This document shows positions 12,926-19,881 of a DNA stretch of 25,198 nt, piece by piece. The translations under genes and the position numbers were made by a program. Position 1 is the first letter of the stretch, and every line of letters begins with the position of its first letter. A model generated the notes under the pieces. It ran no database searches, had not been told where the DNA came from, and saw nothing but the letters and a program-made list of their open reading frames with translations. The stretch is from a virus: positions 1-25,198 of the IMG/VR virus record IMGVR_UViG_3300004806_000091. The stretch is one strand, 5' to 3'.

Positions 12926-13745
12926 GATTTGTTAATACCATACCATAATTGTTAATCCCTTTTTGCACAACTAGATCTGGTTTCTTAATCAATTTATTTG
13001 ACTTAAATGGCCTATAATCAACTTGATGATGCCATCTGTTAAATTTCCATGTCATTTTGACCACATCAGGGTGCATGTCCACTAGTGCCTGTGCCATAAG
13101 CTTTCTACCTTCACCCTGATACAGTTCATCAGTGTTACCACCTTTCATACGCATGGTAGTTACCTTGCCAGCAAGAAACGCATTAAATAGCACAGTGCAG
13201 TAACCATCCTTGAGTACACGTAGGCTCAAGTCAGTGTCCTCATTGTATCTACCTCTCCATCTGTAAGGTATCTTATTATCAATTAGGATACATGAATAGA
13301 TACGTGTGTTCAGGTAGTATGGCGGTATCCTTTCAGTTGTTTTACAAAATGAATAGTAATTGAATCCAGCGATTGCTACATTTGTGTAGCGATCCACAAA
13401 GTCCTCAGCTGCTCTAAAGATCGCTGGTGTACGTACCACTGGCTTCATGTTCCTATTGAGTCTATTAAAGTCCTCAATATTATCATCAATAATCCAGTGC
13501 TTATCATTGCCGAGTGACATGCTATGCTCCCAGACCCAATTGCGTGCTGGTATGCTACCCTGACCCAAATTGCTGAATGGTAGCACCAATATATTACGCT
13601 TATCAATGTGTTCAGCATAGTTATTGTATTCCTGTGGCTCAACCACAATGGAGTACTTGCAACCCATGCGCTCCAATGCACGCACTGTTAAGCGCACGTT
13701 CCATCGACCCTTACTAATCACGTAGACTGGATACTTAGGTTGCAT
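12864..13745 (-). CDS. TET-associated-type DNA-base glycosyltransferase (TAGT)
   Basis: 293 residues from the ATG at 13745. The sequence PVYVISKGRWNVRLTVRALE, VVEPQEYNNYA, LGQGSIPARNWVWEH, HWIIDDNI (residues 83-90) and RWRGRYNEDTDLSLR (163-177) closely follows the phage TAGT family, described by comparative genomics as glycosyltransferases that act on oxidised or hydroxymethylated pyrimidines made by TET/JBP enzymes. WIIDDN and NEDTD are the acidic groups expected of a GT-A fold binding a nucleotide sugar and metal. Role: probably adds a sugar to a modified base, protecting phage DNA from host nucleases. No TET/JBP, thymidylate-synthase-like or hydroxymethylase gene is in the window, so the acceptor is unknown. 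The C-terminal 20 residues are Pro/Gln/Thr-rich and overlap the next gene by 62 bases. Confidence 0.85.
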   Translation of the reverse strand: MQPKYPVYVISKGRWNVRLTVRALERMGCKYSIVVEPQEYNNYAEHIDKRNILVLPFSNLGQGSIPARNWVWEHSMSLGNDKHWIIDDNIEDFNRLNRNMKPVVRTPAIFRAAEDFVDRYTNVAIAGFNYYSFCKTTERIPPYYLNTRIYSCILIDNKIPYRWRGRYNEDTDLSLRVLKDGYCTVLFNAFLAGKVTTMRMKGGNTDELYQGEGRKLMAQALVDMHPDVVKMTWKFNRWHHQVDYRPFKSNKLIKKPDLVVQKGINNYGMVLTNHEPKPQTQPTIQHRGQSMVT

Positions 13746-13977
13746 CAGTATATCTGAGTCCAGCGTTCTTACCACGAATCAGTTGTGGGTGCCATATGCT
13801 CTTTGTTTTTGGTGTTAGCTTTTGGCCAATCAGTTTAGAAAAGTCTTGCAAGTCTTGTTCTGTTTCAAAACGCACAGTTATTTTTGCAAATGGTTTCTGT
13901 GGCTCTTGAACAAATTCAGGCATGCCTTCCCACTCAATCTGATACTTGTCAGGTATATCAATTAGTTTGTCTTCCAT
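13735..13977 (-). CDS. Small phage protein with EGMPEF motif, neighbour of TAGT
   Basis: 80 residues; the ATG at 13977 comes one base after the stop of the DUF6378-like gene. Landmarks are KYQIEWEGMPEFVQEPQKPF, ITVRFETEQDLQDFSKLIGQ and LTPKTKSIWHP. I recognise this set (MPEF-x-Q ... VRF ... DL-x2-F ... L-x-Q-x-LT-x-KTKSIW-x-P) from phage genomes, often near the TAGT-like glycosyltransferase; function not established. The recurrent pairing suggests a partner in base modification, which is inference. It overlaps the glycosyltransferase start by 11 bases. Confidence 0.78.
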   Translation of the reverse strand: MEDKLIDIPDKYQIEWEGMPEFVQEPQKPFAKITVRFETEQDLQDFSKLIGQKLTPKTKSIWHPQLIRGKNAGLRYTDAT

Positions 13978-13978
13978 G

Positions 13979-14260
13979 TTAAACCTTTGTTGGACGCTTA
14001 CCTGATTGTATCCACTCAAGGCATAATAGGTAACCATGTGCATCAATGATGTTATCTTCTTTGTGCAAATGCATCTCACGTGAGAGCTTGAGTCCCACCA
14101 TCATAATGACTGCTTCTTGTGGTGTTATCTCAGCTTTAAGTTTATGTGCTAATAGACCAGACCATATCTTTGCAGTCTTGGTATAGTCATCAATAGGTGT
14201 ACCATAATGTGCATTACGATCACCAAGTACTAATTCAATTGCTTTGTCTGCGTGGTTCAT
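13979..14260 (-). CDS. DUF6378-like protein
   Basis: 93 residues. The pattern ADKAIELVLGDRNAHYGTPI, DDYTKTAKIWSGLL, then ITPQEAVIMMVGLKLSREMH and HKEDNIIDAHGYLLCLEW, is that of the widespread phage family DUF6378 (GDR-x2-YG-x-P, then KLSRE, then DN-x-x-DA-x-GYL). The all-helical layout with paired acidic residues (E-x2-x2 and D-x2-DA) recalls MazG-like nucleotide pyrophosphohydrolases, which would fit nucleotide-pool management for modified DNA, but no activity is established. Its ATG overlaps the stop of the preceding short gene (ATGA). Confidence 0.82.
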   Translation of the reverse strand: MNHADKAIELVLGDRNAHYGTPIDDYTKTAKIWSGLLAHKLKAEITPQEAVIMMVGLKLSREMHLHKEDNIIDAHGYLLCLEWIQSGKRPTKV

Positions 14261-14433
14261 TCTCGTGATAATATGTTTTCTTTTAAGTAATCACTAATCT
14301 TTTGTTTTAATTCCTGATCCGAAATGTGGCACCATGCCTCATTGAGTAGGTCTTCTGCTATCGTTAATCTTTTTTTATCGTATGTCATTTCATCTAATAA
14401 AAGTTTAATTTGTTTTCCAAGGGGTAAGCTCAT
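14257..14433 (-). CDS. Hypothetical helical protein, 58 residues
   Basis: Reads MSLPLGKQIKLLLDEMTYDK, KRLTIAEDLLNEAWCHISDQ and ends KENILSRE. All-helical, mixed charge. The ATG overlaps the stop of the gene before it and the TGA overlaps the ATG of the gene after it, both as ATGA. No family recognised. Confidence 0.65.
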   Translation of the reverse strand: MSLPLGKQIKLLLDEMTYDKKRLTIAEDLLNEAWCHISDQELKQKISDYLKENILSRE

Positions 14434-14591
14434 ATTTCATGTGGTACACGAAATCTGTTGTTTTGTAAATGTTGTAATCGTGCTAGTTCATCTAGTTCAG
14501 CTTCAGTATATGGTTCTTCAGGTATTTCCTCATATAATTCAGCTAATAATCTATTTAGTTCTTGTTCCGATATTTTGTTTATTTCATTCAT
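14430..14591 (-). CDS. Hypothetical acidic peptide, 53 residues; first gene of leftward operon
   Basis: Reads MNEINKISEQELNRLLAELY, then EEIPEEPYTEAELDELARLQ and a more basic end. Strongly acidic and helical. AGGA lies a few bases before the ATG. Its stop overlaps the next start (ATGA). It faces the rightward replication operon across a 95-base AT-rich spacer. An acidic small helical protein as the first early gene could be a DNA mimic or an inhibitor; this is speculative. Confidence 0.65.
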   Translation of the reverse strand: MNEINKISEQELNRLLAELYEEIPEEPYTEAELDELARLQHLQNNRFRVPHEI

Positions 14592-14686
14592 AGTTCCTAA
14601 ATAAAAGTGATTAAATTATAAGAATGCAAACACTTTTTTATAAAATATATTTGACCTTATTACAAGAAAGTGCATTCCTCCTCGTG
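14592..14686. promoter_or_regulatory. Divergent promoter region of the two early operons
   Basis: Leftward: TTGCAT (14624-14629) with a TATAAT at 14615-14620, or a less good TTTTAT 17 bases from TTGCAT. Rightward: TATAAA (14638-14643) about 44 bases before the ATG at 14687. The 19-base sequence TGCAARCACTTTTTTATAA at 14625-14643 recurs at 12184-12202 with one mismatch. Confidence 0.5.
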
Positions 14687-14953
14687 ATGAAAGATCAATT
14701 CCACCCAAAGAACCCAATGTTGGTTGGCAAAGCTACAATACGTATTGCATTGCTAAAACCAACACCTGAGTCACCAACGGGTTCCATAATCAGTGATGTG
14801 AAGTTTGTTCCTGAACTGAACTATGAGAACCTTAATCCAGCTAACATGCAACCGCATGTCATCCTTGCTGGTGTAGCAACCAAGGCATTACGAGAATTCC
14901 TTGATAACCCAAATTCAGCAGTGATAGATCATGATGTGAATTCATCACAATAA
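14687..14953 (+). CDS. Hypothetical protein, first gene of replication operon
   Basis: 88 residues from the ATG at 14687; a start at 14624 is open but lies within the promoter-like sequence and gives a hydrophobic leader unlike the rest. The sequence has KDQFHPKNPMLVGKATIRIA, LLKPTPESPTGSIISDVKFV and NYENLNPANMQPHVILAGVA. It looks like a compact alpha/beta protein with no motif I can assign. The TAATG overlap with the next gene implies coupling. As the first gene ahead of SSB-like and nuclease genes it may help replication. Confidence 0.65.
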   Translation: MKDQFHPKNPMLVGKATIRIALLKPTPESPTGSIISDVKFVPELNYENLNPANMQPHVILAGVATKALREFLDNPNSAVIDHDVNSSQ

Positions 14954-15156
14954 TGAGATATCAAATTGAATGGCATGTTAATGAAATGGTTGTACCTTGG
15001 ACAGATAAAGGCCAACCATCAAAACCACCAGCGTATGTTAAATGTGGTGGTTGTTTATGGATCGAATCAGATAGTGAAGAGCTTGCTATTGAAAGATTCA
15101 TGAAAGTAGCTAACAAACCAACAACACGCTGCACAGTAATTTCAACTTCACAATAA
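14953..15156 (+). CDS. Hypothetical protein, 67 residues
   Basis: Starts in a TAATG overlap with the previous gene. Reads MRYQIEWHVNEMVVPWTDKG and has KCGGCLWIESDSEELAIERF. A single C-x2-C pair and a beta-alpha layout are visible. One pair is too few for a lone zinc site. No family recognised. Confidence 0.65.
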   Translation: MRYQIEWHVNEMVVPWTDKGQPSKPPAYVKCGGCLWIESDSEELAIERFMKVANKPTTRCTVISTSQ

Positions 15157-15158
15157 AG

Positions 15159-15341
15159 ATGCTAAAAACAAAACTAGGTCGCCCACGTTTGGGCAAAGGA
15201 TTAAGAAAGATTCTCTCGTGTTCTGTAGATCCAGTAACACTTGAATATATTGAGAAACATGTACCAGAAAGTTACAAACGAACTGGTTATGTAATTGATG
15301 AAATGGTAAACAAACTTAAAGAACATAAAATTAAATTATAA
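15159..15341 (+). CDS. Putative ribbon-helix-helix DNA-binding protein
   Basis: 60 residues, basic. KILSCSVDPVTLEYIEKHVP and RTGYVIDEMVNKLKEHK have the strand, helix, turn, helix layout of CopG/Arc-type (RHH) repressors; the N-terminus (LGRPRLGKGLRK) is a basic arm. An RHH dimer would bind operator DNA, for example its own operon. The start is two bases after the previous stop. Assignment by pattern only. Confidence 0.6.
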   Translation: MLKTKLGRPRLGKGLRKILSCSVDPVTLEYIEKHVPESYKRTGYVIDEMVNKLKEHKIKL

Positions 15342-15346
15342 CAGTT

Positions 15347-16000
15347 ATGGCTAAAACAACAAATATCGCAGGTATTATCGCACAACAACCAGACACTTGG
15401 GTCGATGGTTCTTTTAATGCACTAGTAACAAGTGCAAAAGCACCATATCAAGGTAAAGGTTCCGCTAAATGTATCTTAGTTGATCCACAAGATCATGCAT
15501 CTAAGATCGAAGCATCATTCTGGAACGTAGATCCAATCCGCTATGAAGGTATGATCGTTAGCTTTTATGGTGCAATTAAACGCACGCAATACAAAGACAG
15601 ACCACAAGTAAGTCTTGGTGAAAAAGCAAAGCTCACTATTGTATCATCAGCTGGTGGTGCTCCTGCTCCTGCTGGTGTTGCTGGTATTCACATGCCAGTT
15701 GCTACACCTAGCACACCAACTGCGTCTAATGCATCAGCACCAATTAACTTCAATGAAGAAATAGGTAAGATTGCAGCATTGTATCAACAGGCTTACAAAC
15801 AAGCTGTATTAATTAAGAACATGAATGATACAAGCAATGATCCATGGGATGCAGAACAATTAAGATCATGTGCAGCTAGTATATTTATAAGTGCTGAACG
15901 CAAAGGTTTGCAACATCACTTGCCAAGTATACAAGTTAAGGCATCAGATCTCAAACCAGTTGTAGCTCAAGCACAACCTGAAGACGAGAATCCATTCTAA
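15347..16000 (+). CDS. Single-stranded DNA-binding-like protein
   Basis: 217 residues. The first 105 residues look like an OB fold (beta-rich: NALVTSAKAPYQGKGSAKCI, IEASFWN, YEGMIVSFYGAIKRTQYKDR, KAKLTIV). An Ala/Pro/Thr linker and a helical domain follow. The C-terminus is PEDENPF, close to the acidic-hydrophobic tip of bacterial and phage SSBs that docks partner proteins. Expected role: coat ssDNA during replication and recombination and recruit the nuclease and helicase encoded next to it. The long helical domain between linker and tip is unusual for SSB. The next gene starts one base after its stop. Confidence 0.75.
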   Translation: MAKTTNIAGIIAQQPDTWVDGSFNALVTSAKAPYQGKGSAKCILVDPQDHASKIEASFWNVDPIRYEGMIVSFYGAIKRTQYKDRPQVSLGEKAKLTIVSSAGGAPAPAGVAGIHMPVATPSTPTASNASAPINFNEEIGKIAALYQQAYKQAVLIKNMNDTSNDPWDAEQLRSCAASIFISAERKGLQHHLPSIQVKASDLKPVVAQAQPEDENPF

Positions 16001-16001
16001 G

Positions 16002-16853
16002 ATGTCATTCTTCTCACAATCAGGCCATTGGTACACTGTGACCGATGGCACTATTGCTTCAGCGCATGATCTGGATCTCAGATCAGCACGTGAAGTTAAT
16101 GCATTTCCTTCAATAACAACTGTGTTGAAGGAACGTGCTAACGGCGCATTGGATACGTGGAAACAAGATCAATTGTTTCAGGCTATGGTTACTCACCCTT
16201 ACAAGGGTGATAGCCTTGAGCAATATAAACAATTCATTAGTGAACTTGCTAGCAAGAAGGGCACTGATGCAGCTGATTTTGGTACACGTCTTCATGATGC
16301 CTTGGATATATTCCCACAGATGACAATTGACCAAGACCTAGCACCATACATTGAAGCATTTGCTCCAGCGTATCATGAGATGGTCTCAGAACGTGTCAGC
16401 AGTGAGATCATGCTTGCCGATGAAGATGTTGGCGTTGCTGGTCGCACTGATCTTGTAGCAGTGACCAAAGAACATGGTCTTGCTATCATTGATTACAAAA
16501 CAAGTAAGTTCCGCAATGGTAAAGCATCATTCTGGGACTCATATAAGATACAATTAGCTTTCTATGCTAAGTGTTATCAAAAGCAGTTTGGTTTAAAAAA
16601 ACCACCACGCATCATTAATTGTGGTATCAATAGTGAACAACCAATGATGCCACAGTGGAAAGTTTACACTGTGGATGAACAGGAACAAGCATACAAGGAA
16701 TTCTTGTGTATTGCTTACTTATGGTTCAGTACAAAAAAGTATTGGCCAATGAATGATAAGGTTTGGAAGATTGAAAGAAATAAATATCATGCAGTGCGAG
16801 AAGGTAAAATTGCAGACAAACCTGTTAAGTTAAAATCTAAAAAGAAAGGATAG
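16002..16853 (+). CDS. PD-(D/E)XK exonuclease (RecB/Cas4-like)
   Basis: 283 residues. The nuclease core is readable: GTRLHDAL (His98, the GxxxH motif of RecB/Cas4-type nucleases), a Glu in VSSEIML (Glu135), GRTDLV (Asp150) and IIDYKTSK (Asp164-Tyr-Lys166). This is the E-D-(D/E)xK arrangement. Phage enzymes of this type degrade DNA ends for recombination or for recycling host DNA. Lying between the SSB-like gene and the primase-helicase, it is likely part of a recombination/replication set. No cysteines sit in a Cas4-like Fe-S arrangement, so it is closer to phage exonucleases than to Cas4. No recombinase (RecT/Erf) gene is seen nearby. Confidence 0.85.
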   Translation: MSFFSQSGHWYTVTDGTIASAHDLDLRSAREVNAFPSITTVLKERANGALDTWKQDQLFQAMVTHPYKGDSLEQYKQFISELASKKGTDAADFGTRLHDALDIFPQMTIDQDLAPYIEAFAPAYHEMVSERVSSEIMLADEDVGVAGRTDLVAVTKEHGLAIIDYKTSKFRNGKASFWDSYKIQLAFYAKCYQKQFGLKKPPRIINCGINSEQPMMPQWKVYTVDEQEQAYKEFLCIAYLWFSTKKYWPMNDKVWKIERNKYHAVREGKIADKPVKLKSKKKG

Positions 16854-16857
16854 TCTT

Positions 16858-18687
16858 ATGGATACGGCAGAATTAAATAATGCGCTCAAGCAGCGCATGG
16901 GGGAAGTTGTTGCCATGTTATACCCTAATGCAAAAGTAAAGGGTAACATTGCACATCTTGGTAACATTAATGGCGAAGCTGGTGATAGCTTTCATATTTA
17001 TGTTACTGGACCCAGAGTTGGTTGTTTTATTGATCGTGCCAATGAATCAGATAAAGGTGGTACTGCATTATGGTTGTGGGCAAAAGCTCGTAACATAACT
17101 TATGTAGATGCCATTAAACAGGCCAAAGAATGGCTAGGTATTAAAGATGACCATGCATCAGTTAAAAAGTATAAACCCAAAAGTTATGCTATGCCTGATC
17201 AATCTGGTTTAGTTATTAAGTTAGCAAAGCAGCAAACCAATGTAATGAATTATTTAGTTAACGAACGTAAGTTAACTGAAGACATCGTTAATAAGAACTT
17301 CATATCAGGTGTTAATGGTGATACAGCAATTGTGTTTCCTTACTTTGATATTGGTAATGATAAAGCAGTTCACATGAAGTATCTTGAAATTGCACGTGGT
17401 GTTGATGGTAAGAAAAAGATGTGGGCATCAAAGGACACAAAGCGTTGCTTATTTGGTAAACGAACTGTTACCGATAATGACAATACACTTGTTATTACTG
17501 AGGGCGAGATTGATGCCATGTCATATCAGACTGTTGGCATAGCTGCCGTCAGTGTGCCTAATGGTGTTGCCGACCAAGAATGGATCGAGCTTGACTGGGA
17601 ATGGCTTGAACGCTTTGAACGCATTTACATATCAACTGATATGGACGGCGTTGGTCGTGAATCAGCTGAAAAGATTGCACGCAGACTTGGTTTACATCGT
17701 AGCTACATTGTTACCTTACCATATAAGGATGCCAATGAATGTTTACAACAAGGCGTTAATCGTGAGGCATTCTTAAAAGCACTTGATGAATCTGCACAGA
17801 TTGATCTTGAGGAAATTAAGACTGCTATGAGCTTTAATGATGCTGTATGGGATCTATATGATGCAAAGCATGGTGAAGCTGGTTATCCAATGCCATGGAA
17901 TGAGTTTCCACTACGCATACGTCCAAGTGAGTTCACAGTTGTATCAGGCTACTCTGGTCATGGTAAGACACAATTACTGAACCACTTATTAATTCATTTA
18001 GTGAGTCTTGGTGCTAAGGTATTTGATGCCTCACTTGAAATCAAACCAGCCAAGACACTGCAAATGATGACACGTAGTGCATTAGCCAAGAAGCGTCCTG
18101 ACAATAAGGAAGAGCTTGATGGTTGCCTTAACTGGCTCAATAACAGTTTGTGGTTCTATGATCATGTTGGTGTGGCACAGAAAGCTAATCTGCTTAGTGC
18201 TATGACATATGCACGTAAACGCTTTGGTATTGATGTCTTTGTTATTGATTCACTGTTTAAGTGCGGTGTGTCTGGTGAGGATTATAATGGTCAACGTGGC
18301 TTCATGGATGAGCTAACTGCTTTCTGTAATGACACTGGTGCTCATGTGATCCTTGTTGCACACTCACGTAAGAGTGAGAATGAAGACAAGGTACCAACCA
18401 AGACTGATATTAGTGGATCACAAGACATCAATAATGCTGCATTTAATGTTGTCGTGGTTTGGCGCAATAAGCTAAAGCAACGCAAGATTGATGAAGCAAC
18501 TGAAGCAAAGAATCCATTACGGGTATCTGAACTTGAGGGTTGGTTTGATGGTCGCATGCGACTAGACAAACAACGCTTTGGTGAAGGTGAAGATAAGGAC
18601 TTACCACTATTCTTTGACAAGCATAGCTGGCAATTCTGGCCAACACAATACTACCGTTATGTGTACTATAAACATCAAACAAGTTGA
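16858..18687 (+). CDS. Primase-helicase (TOPRIM + DnaB-type RecA domain)
   Basis: 609 residues, the layout of T7 gp4. An N-terminal domain (about 1-95) resembles the primase zinc domain region but lacks its four cysteines. A TOPRIM domain follows with ITEGEID (Glu215) and DMDG (261-264). The C-terminal hexameric helicase has Walker A GYSGHGKT (364-371), the SLE motif ASLEIKP (Glu394), Walker B FVIDSL (461-466), AHSRK (501-505) and SGSQDINNAA (519-528). It unwinds DNA at the fork and may prime lagging-strand synthesis. AAAGGA lies about ten bases before the ATG, the best ribosome site in the window. No DNA polymerase is present here, so that gene must lie outside the window. Confidence 0.94.
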   Translation: MDTAELNNALKQRMGEVVAMLYPNAKVKGNIAHLGNINGEAGDSFHIYVTGPRVGCFIDRANESDKGGTALWLWAKARNITYVDAIKQAKEWLGIKDDHASVKKYKPKSYAMPDQSGLVIKLAKQQTNVMNYLVNERKLTEDIVNKNFISGVNGDTAIVFPYFDIGNDKAVHMKYLEIARGVDGKKKMWASKDTKRCLFGKRTVTDNDNTLVITEGEIDAMSYQTVGIAAVSVPNGVADQEWIELDWEWLERFERIYISTDMDGVGRESAEKIARRLGLHRSYIVTLPYKDANECLQQGVNREAFLKALDESAQIDLEEIKTAMSFNDAVWDLYDAKHGEAGYPMPWNEFPLRIRPSEFTVVSGYSGHGKTQLLNHLLIHLVSLGAKVFDASLEIKPAKTLQMMTRSALAKKRPDNKEELDGCLNWLNNSLWFYDHVGVAQKANLLSAMTYARKRFGIDVFVIDSLFKCGVSGEDYNGQRGFMDELTAFCNDTGAHVILVAHSRKSENEDKVPTKTDISGSQDINNAAFNVVVVWRNKLKQRKIDEATEAKNPLRVSELEGWFDGRMRLDKQRFGEGEDKDLPLFFDKHSWQFWPTQYYRYVYYKHQTS

Positions 18688-18994
18688 ACCAATTATTGGT
18701 GAAGCAATGCGTTTTTGGGTACAATCAAGTGGGGATTATCCTCACTTGGTTGACATGAACGAGAACAATGGAAACGGAGAATGTTCTTGTGGTGACTTCA
18801 AGTACAAGAAGCTAATTTGTTTCCGCAACAATGGTAAACGCATTGTTAACTATGGTTTCCCTAACACAACACGATGCAAACATATCAACACAGTATTAGT
18901 TTACTTAGGTAATCTAGTCGTTAACAAATATCATGAAGAAATTAATAATAATATCAATGCTACTATTAACCATAGCGAAAGCCCACATCAATGA
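18659..18994 (+). CDS. SWIM zinc-finger protein
   Basis: 111 residues from the ATG at 18659, which overlaps the primase-helicase 3' end by 29 bases. The motif CSCGDF (Cys42, Cys44) followed after about 28 residues by CKH (Cys73, His75) is the SWIM-type C-x-C ... C-x-H zinc finger, with the usual beta strand before it (RFWVQSSGDYPHLVDM). SWIM fingers bind DNA or proteins and occur in recombination factors; stand-alone phage SWIM proteins are of unknown function. The replication-operon position suggests a role with helicase or resolvase. A longer start at 18578 would overlap more and is less likely. Confidence 0.78.
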   Translation: MCTINIKQVEPIIGEAMRFWVQSSGDYPHLVDMNENNGNGECSCGDFKYKKLICFRNNGKRIVNYGFPNTTRCKHINTVLVYLGNLVVNKYHEEINNNINATINHSESPHQ

Positions 18995-19319
18995 ACAACT
19001 GATGCTTGATGCCATTGCTTATGCTGAACGCTCCCATGGTAAGATTGGTAAGCATGGTGAGTTCAGTGACTGGCAAATCAAGCCAAGCACTTGGTATCAG
19101 TATAGCAATATAAACATACCGATTAGCAGTTACACGCAACAACGCACTGTTGCATTAATCATACTACGTGACTATGAGCGCATACTGGTGCATAGGCGCA
19201 TTGAAGTCACACCACACAATCTTGCACTAGCGTGGAATGCTGGACCTTATGCGACCAGATATACCACATTAAATGAACTATACGCATACAGAGTAATGCA
19301 TTACTACACAATACCATGA
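18933..19319 (+). CDS. Exported lysozyme-like/lytic transglycosylase protein
   Basis: 128 residues. A typical signal peptide (MKKLIIISMLLLTIAKA, cleavage after about residue 17) is followed by AIAYAERSHGKIGKHGEFSD, with Glu32 in the position of the catalytic Glu of SLT-type transglycosylases, then DWQIKPSTW (the G-x-x-x-x-Q-I region) and ALAWNAGPYA, the family's late AWNAG motif. It should act on peptidoglycan in the periplasm or cell wall. It is small for the family. Its location in the middle of the DNA-replication operon, overlapping the SWIM gene by 62 bases, is unexpected for a lysis gene; the secretion signal would let it work without a holin. Confidence 0.8.
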   Translation: MKKLIIISMLLLTIAKAHINEQLMLDAIAYAERSHGKIGKHGEFSDWQIKPSTWYQYSNINIPISSYTQQRTVALIILRDYERILVHRRIEVTPHNLALAWNAGPYATRYTTLNELYAYRVMHYYTIP

Positions 19320-19534
19320 TACATGAATTCAAGAATCCAATTCCAGTTGTGACTAAAGAGCATGGTGTTGGTTATGCAATTTATGTGCGTGATGGTTCTA
19401 CATTTGAAAATGATATTTGGTGTGTCGCTTTATGTAATGGTGGCATTATCAGACATTATTGCTCAGATCAAATTAGAATGCATAGTAACCTAACTTTTGA
19501 TATTACTAAAAATGAAAATAGCAGTATTAGATAA
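19316..19534 (+). CDS. Hypothetical protein, 72 residues
   Basis: Joined to the lysozyme-like gene by an ATGA overlap. Reads MIHEFKNPIPVVTKEHGVGY and IYVRDGSTFENDIWCVALCN. Beta-rich, SH3-like in appearance, with two scattered Cys. No family recognised; no signal peptide. It overlaps the next gene's start by 23 bases. Confidence 0.65.
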   Translation: MIHEFKNPIPVVTKEHGVGYAIYVRDGSTFENDIWCVALCNGGIIRHYCSDQIRMHSNLTFDITKNENSSIR

Positions 19535-19718
19535 AACTAATTGCCCACAATGCGGTGCCAATTTAATTGGCAACCTGATACCAGATGACATGAAACATGA
19601 ATATGGTAATGCGACCCACTTCACACGATTAAATGGGTTGTATGATCCAAAGGCTAAACGTATTAAAGCATGGGAATGTCCTGAATGTGAGACATTCTTA
19701 AAGAAAGGCGACAAATGA
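19512..19718 (+). CDS. Zinc-ribbon protein
   Basis: 68 residues from the ATG at 19512 (the TTG at 19497 is less likely). CPQCG near the N-terminus and CPECE near the C-terminus form a four-Cys ribbon; between them lies IPDDMKHEYGNATHFTRLNG and LYDPKAKRIKAW. The pattern CPxCG...G-x-IP...YG-x-x-THF-x-R...G-x-YD...W-x-CP-x-C is recognisable from a common small phage family of unknown function. Likely a nucleic-acid or protein adaptor. Confidence 0.8.
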   Translation: MKIAVLDKTNCPQCGANLIGNLIPDDMKHEYGNATHFTRLNGLYDPKAKRIKAWECPECETFLKKGDK

Positions 19719-19843
19719 CAACAGAAGAACTTGATCGGTATTTACGTGACATGCAGGAACCACCAAGGTACACATCACGTGCCCAACAGATATATTGCCA
19801 GTTACTCATGACAGCTGGTTTACTGTTCTGTGTAATATTTTGA
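19715..19843 (+). CDS. Small membrane-tail protein, 42 residues
   Basis: Reads MTTEELDRYLRDMQEPPRYT, SRAQQIYCQL, and ends in a hydrophobic tail LLMTAGLLFCVIF. A polar helix followed by a C-terminal membrane anchor is visible. Its ATG overlaps the preceding stop (ATGA), which supports expression. It is in another frame from the start of the resolvase ORF, whose real start is 38 bases downstream of this stop. Function unknown. Confidence 0.55.
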   Translation: MTTEELDRYLRDMQEPPRYTSRAQQIYCQLLMTAGLLFCVIF

Positions 19844-19881
19844 ATATTCATTATCCGCATCATCATCCACTACTTCGCAAA

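Noticed and set aside
16002-16853. Cas4 adaptation nuclease
   Set aside because: The PD-(D/E)XK core is shared, but Cas4-type Fe-S cysteines and other CRISPR genes are absent; a phage exonuclease fits better.
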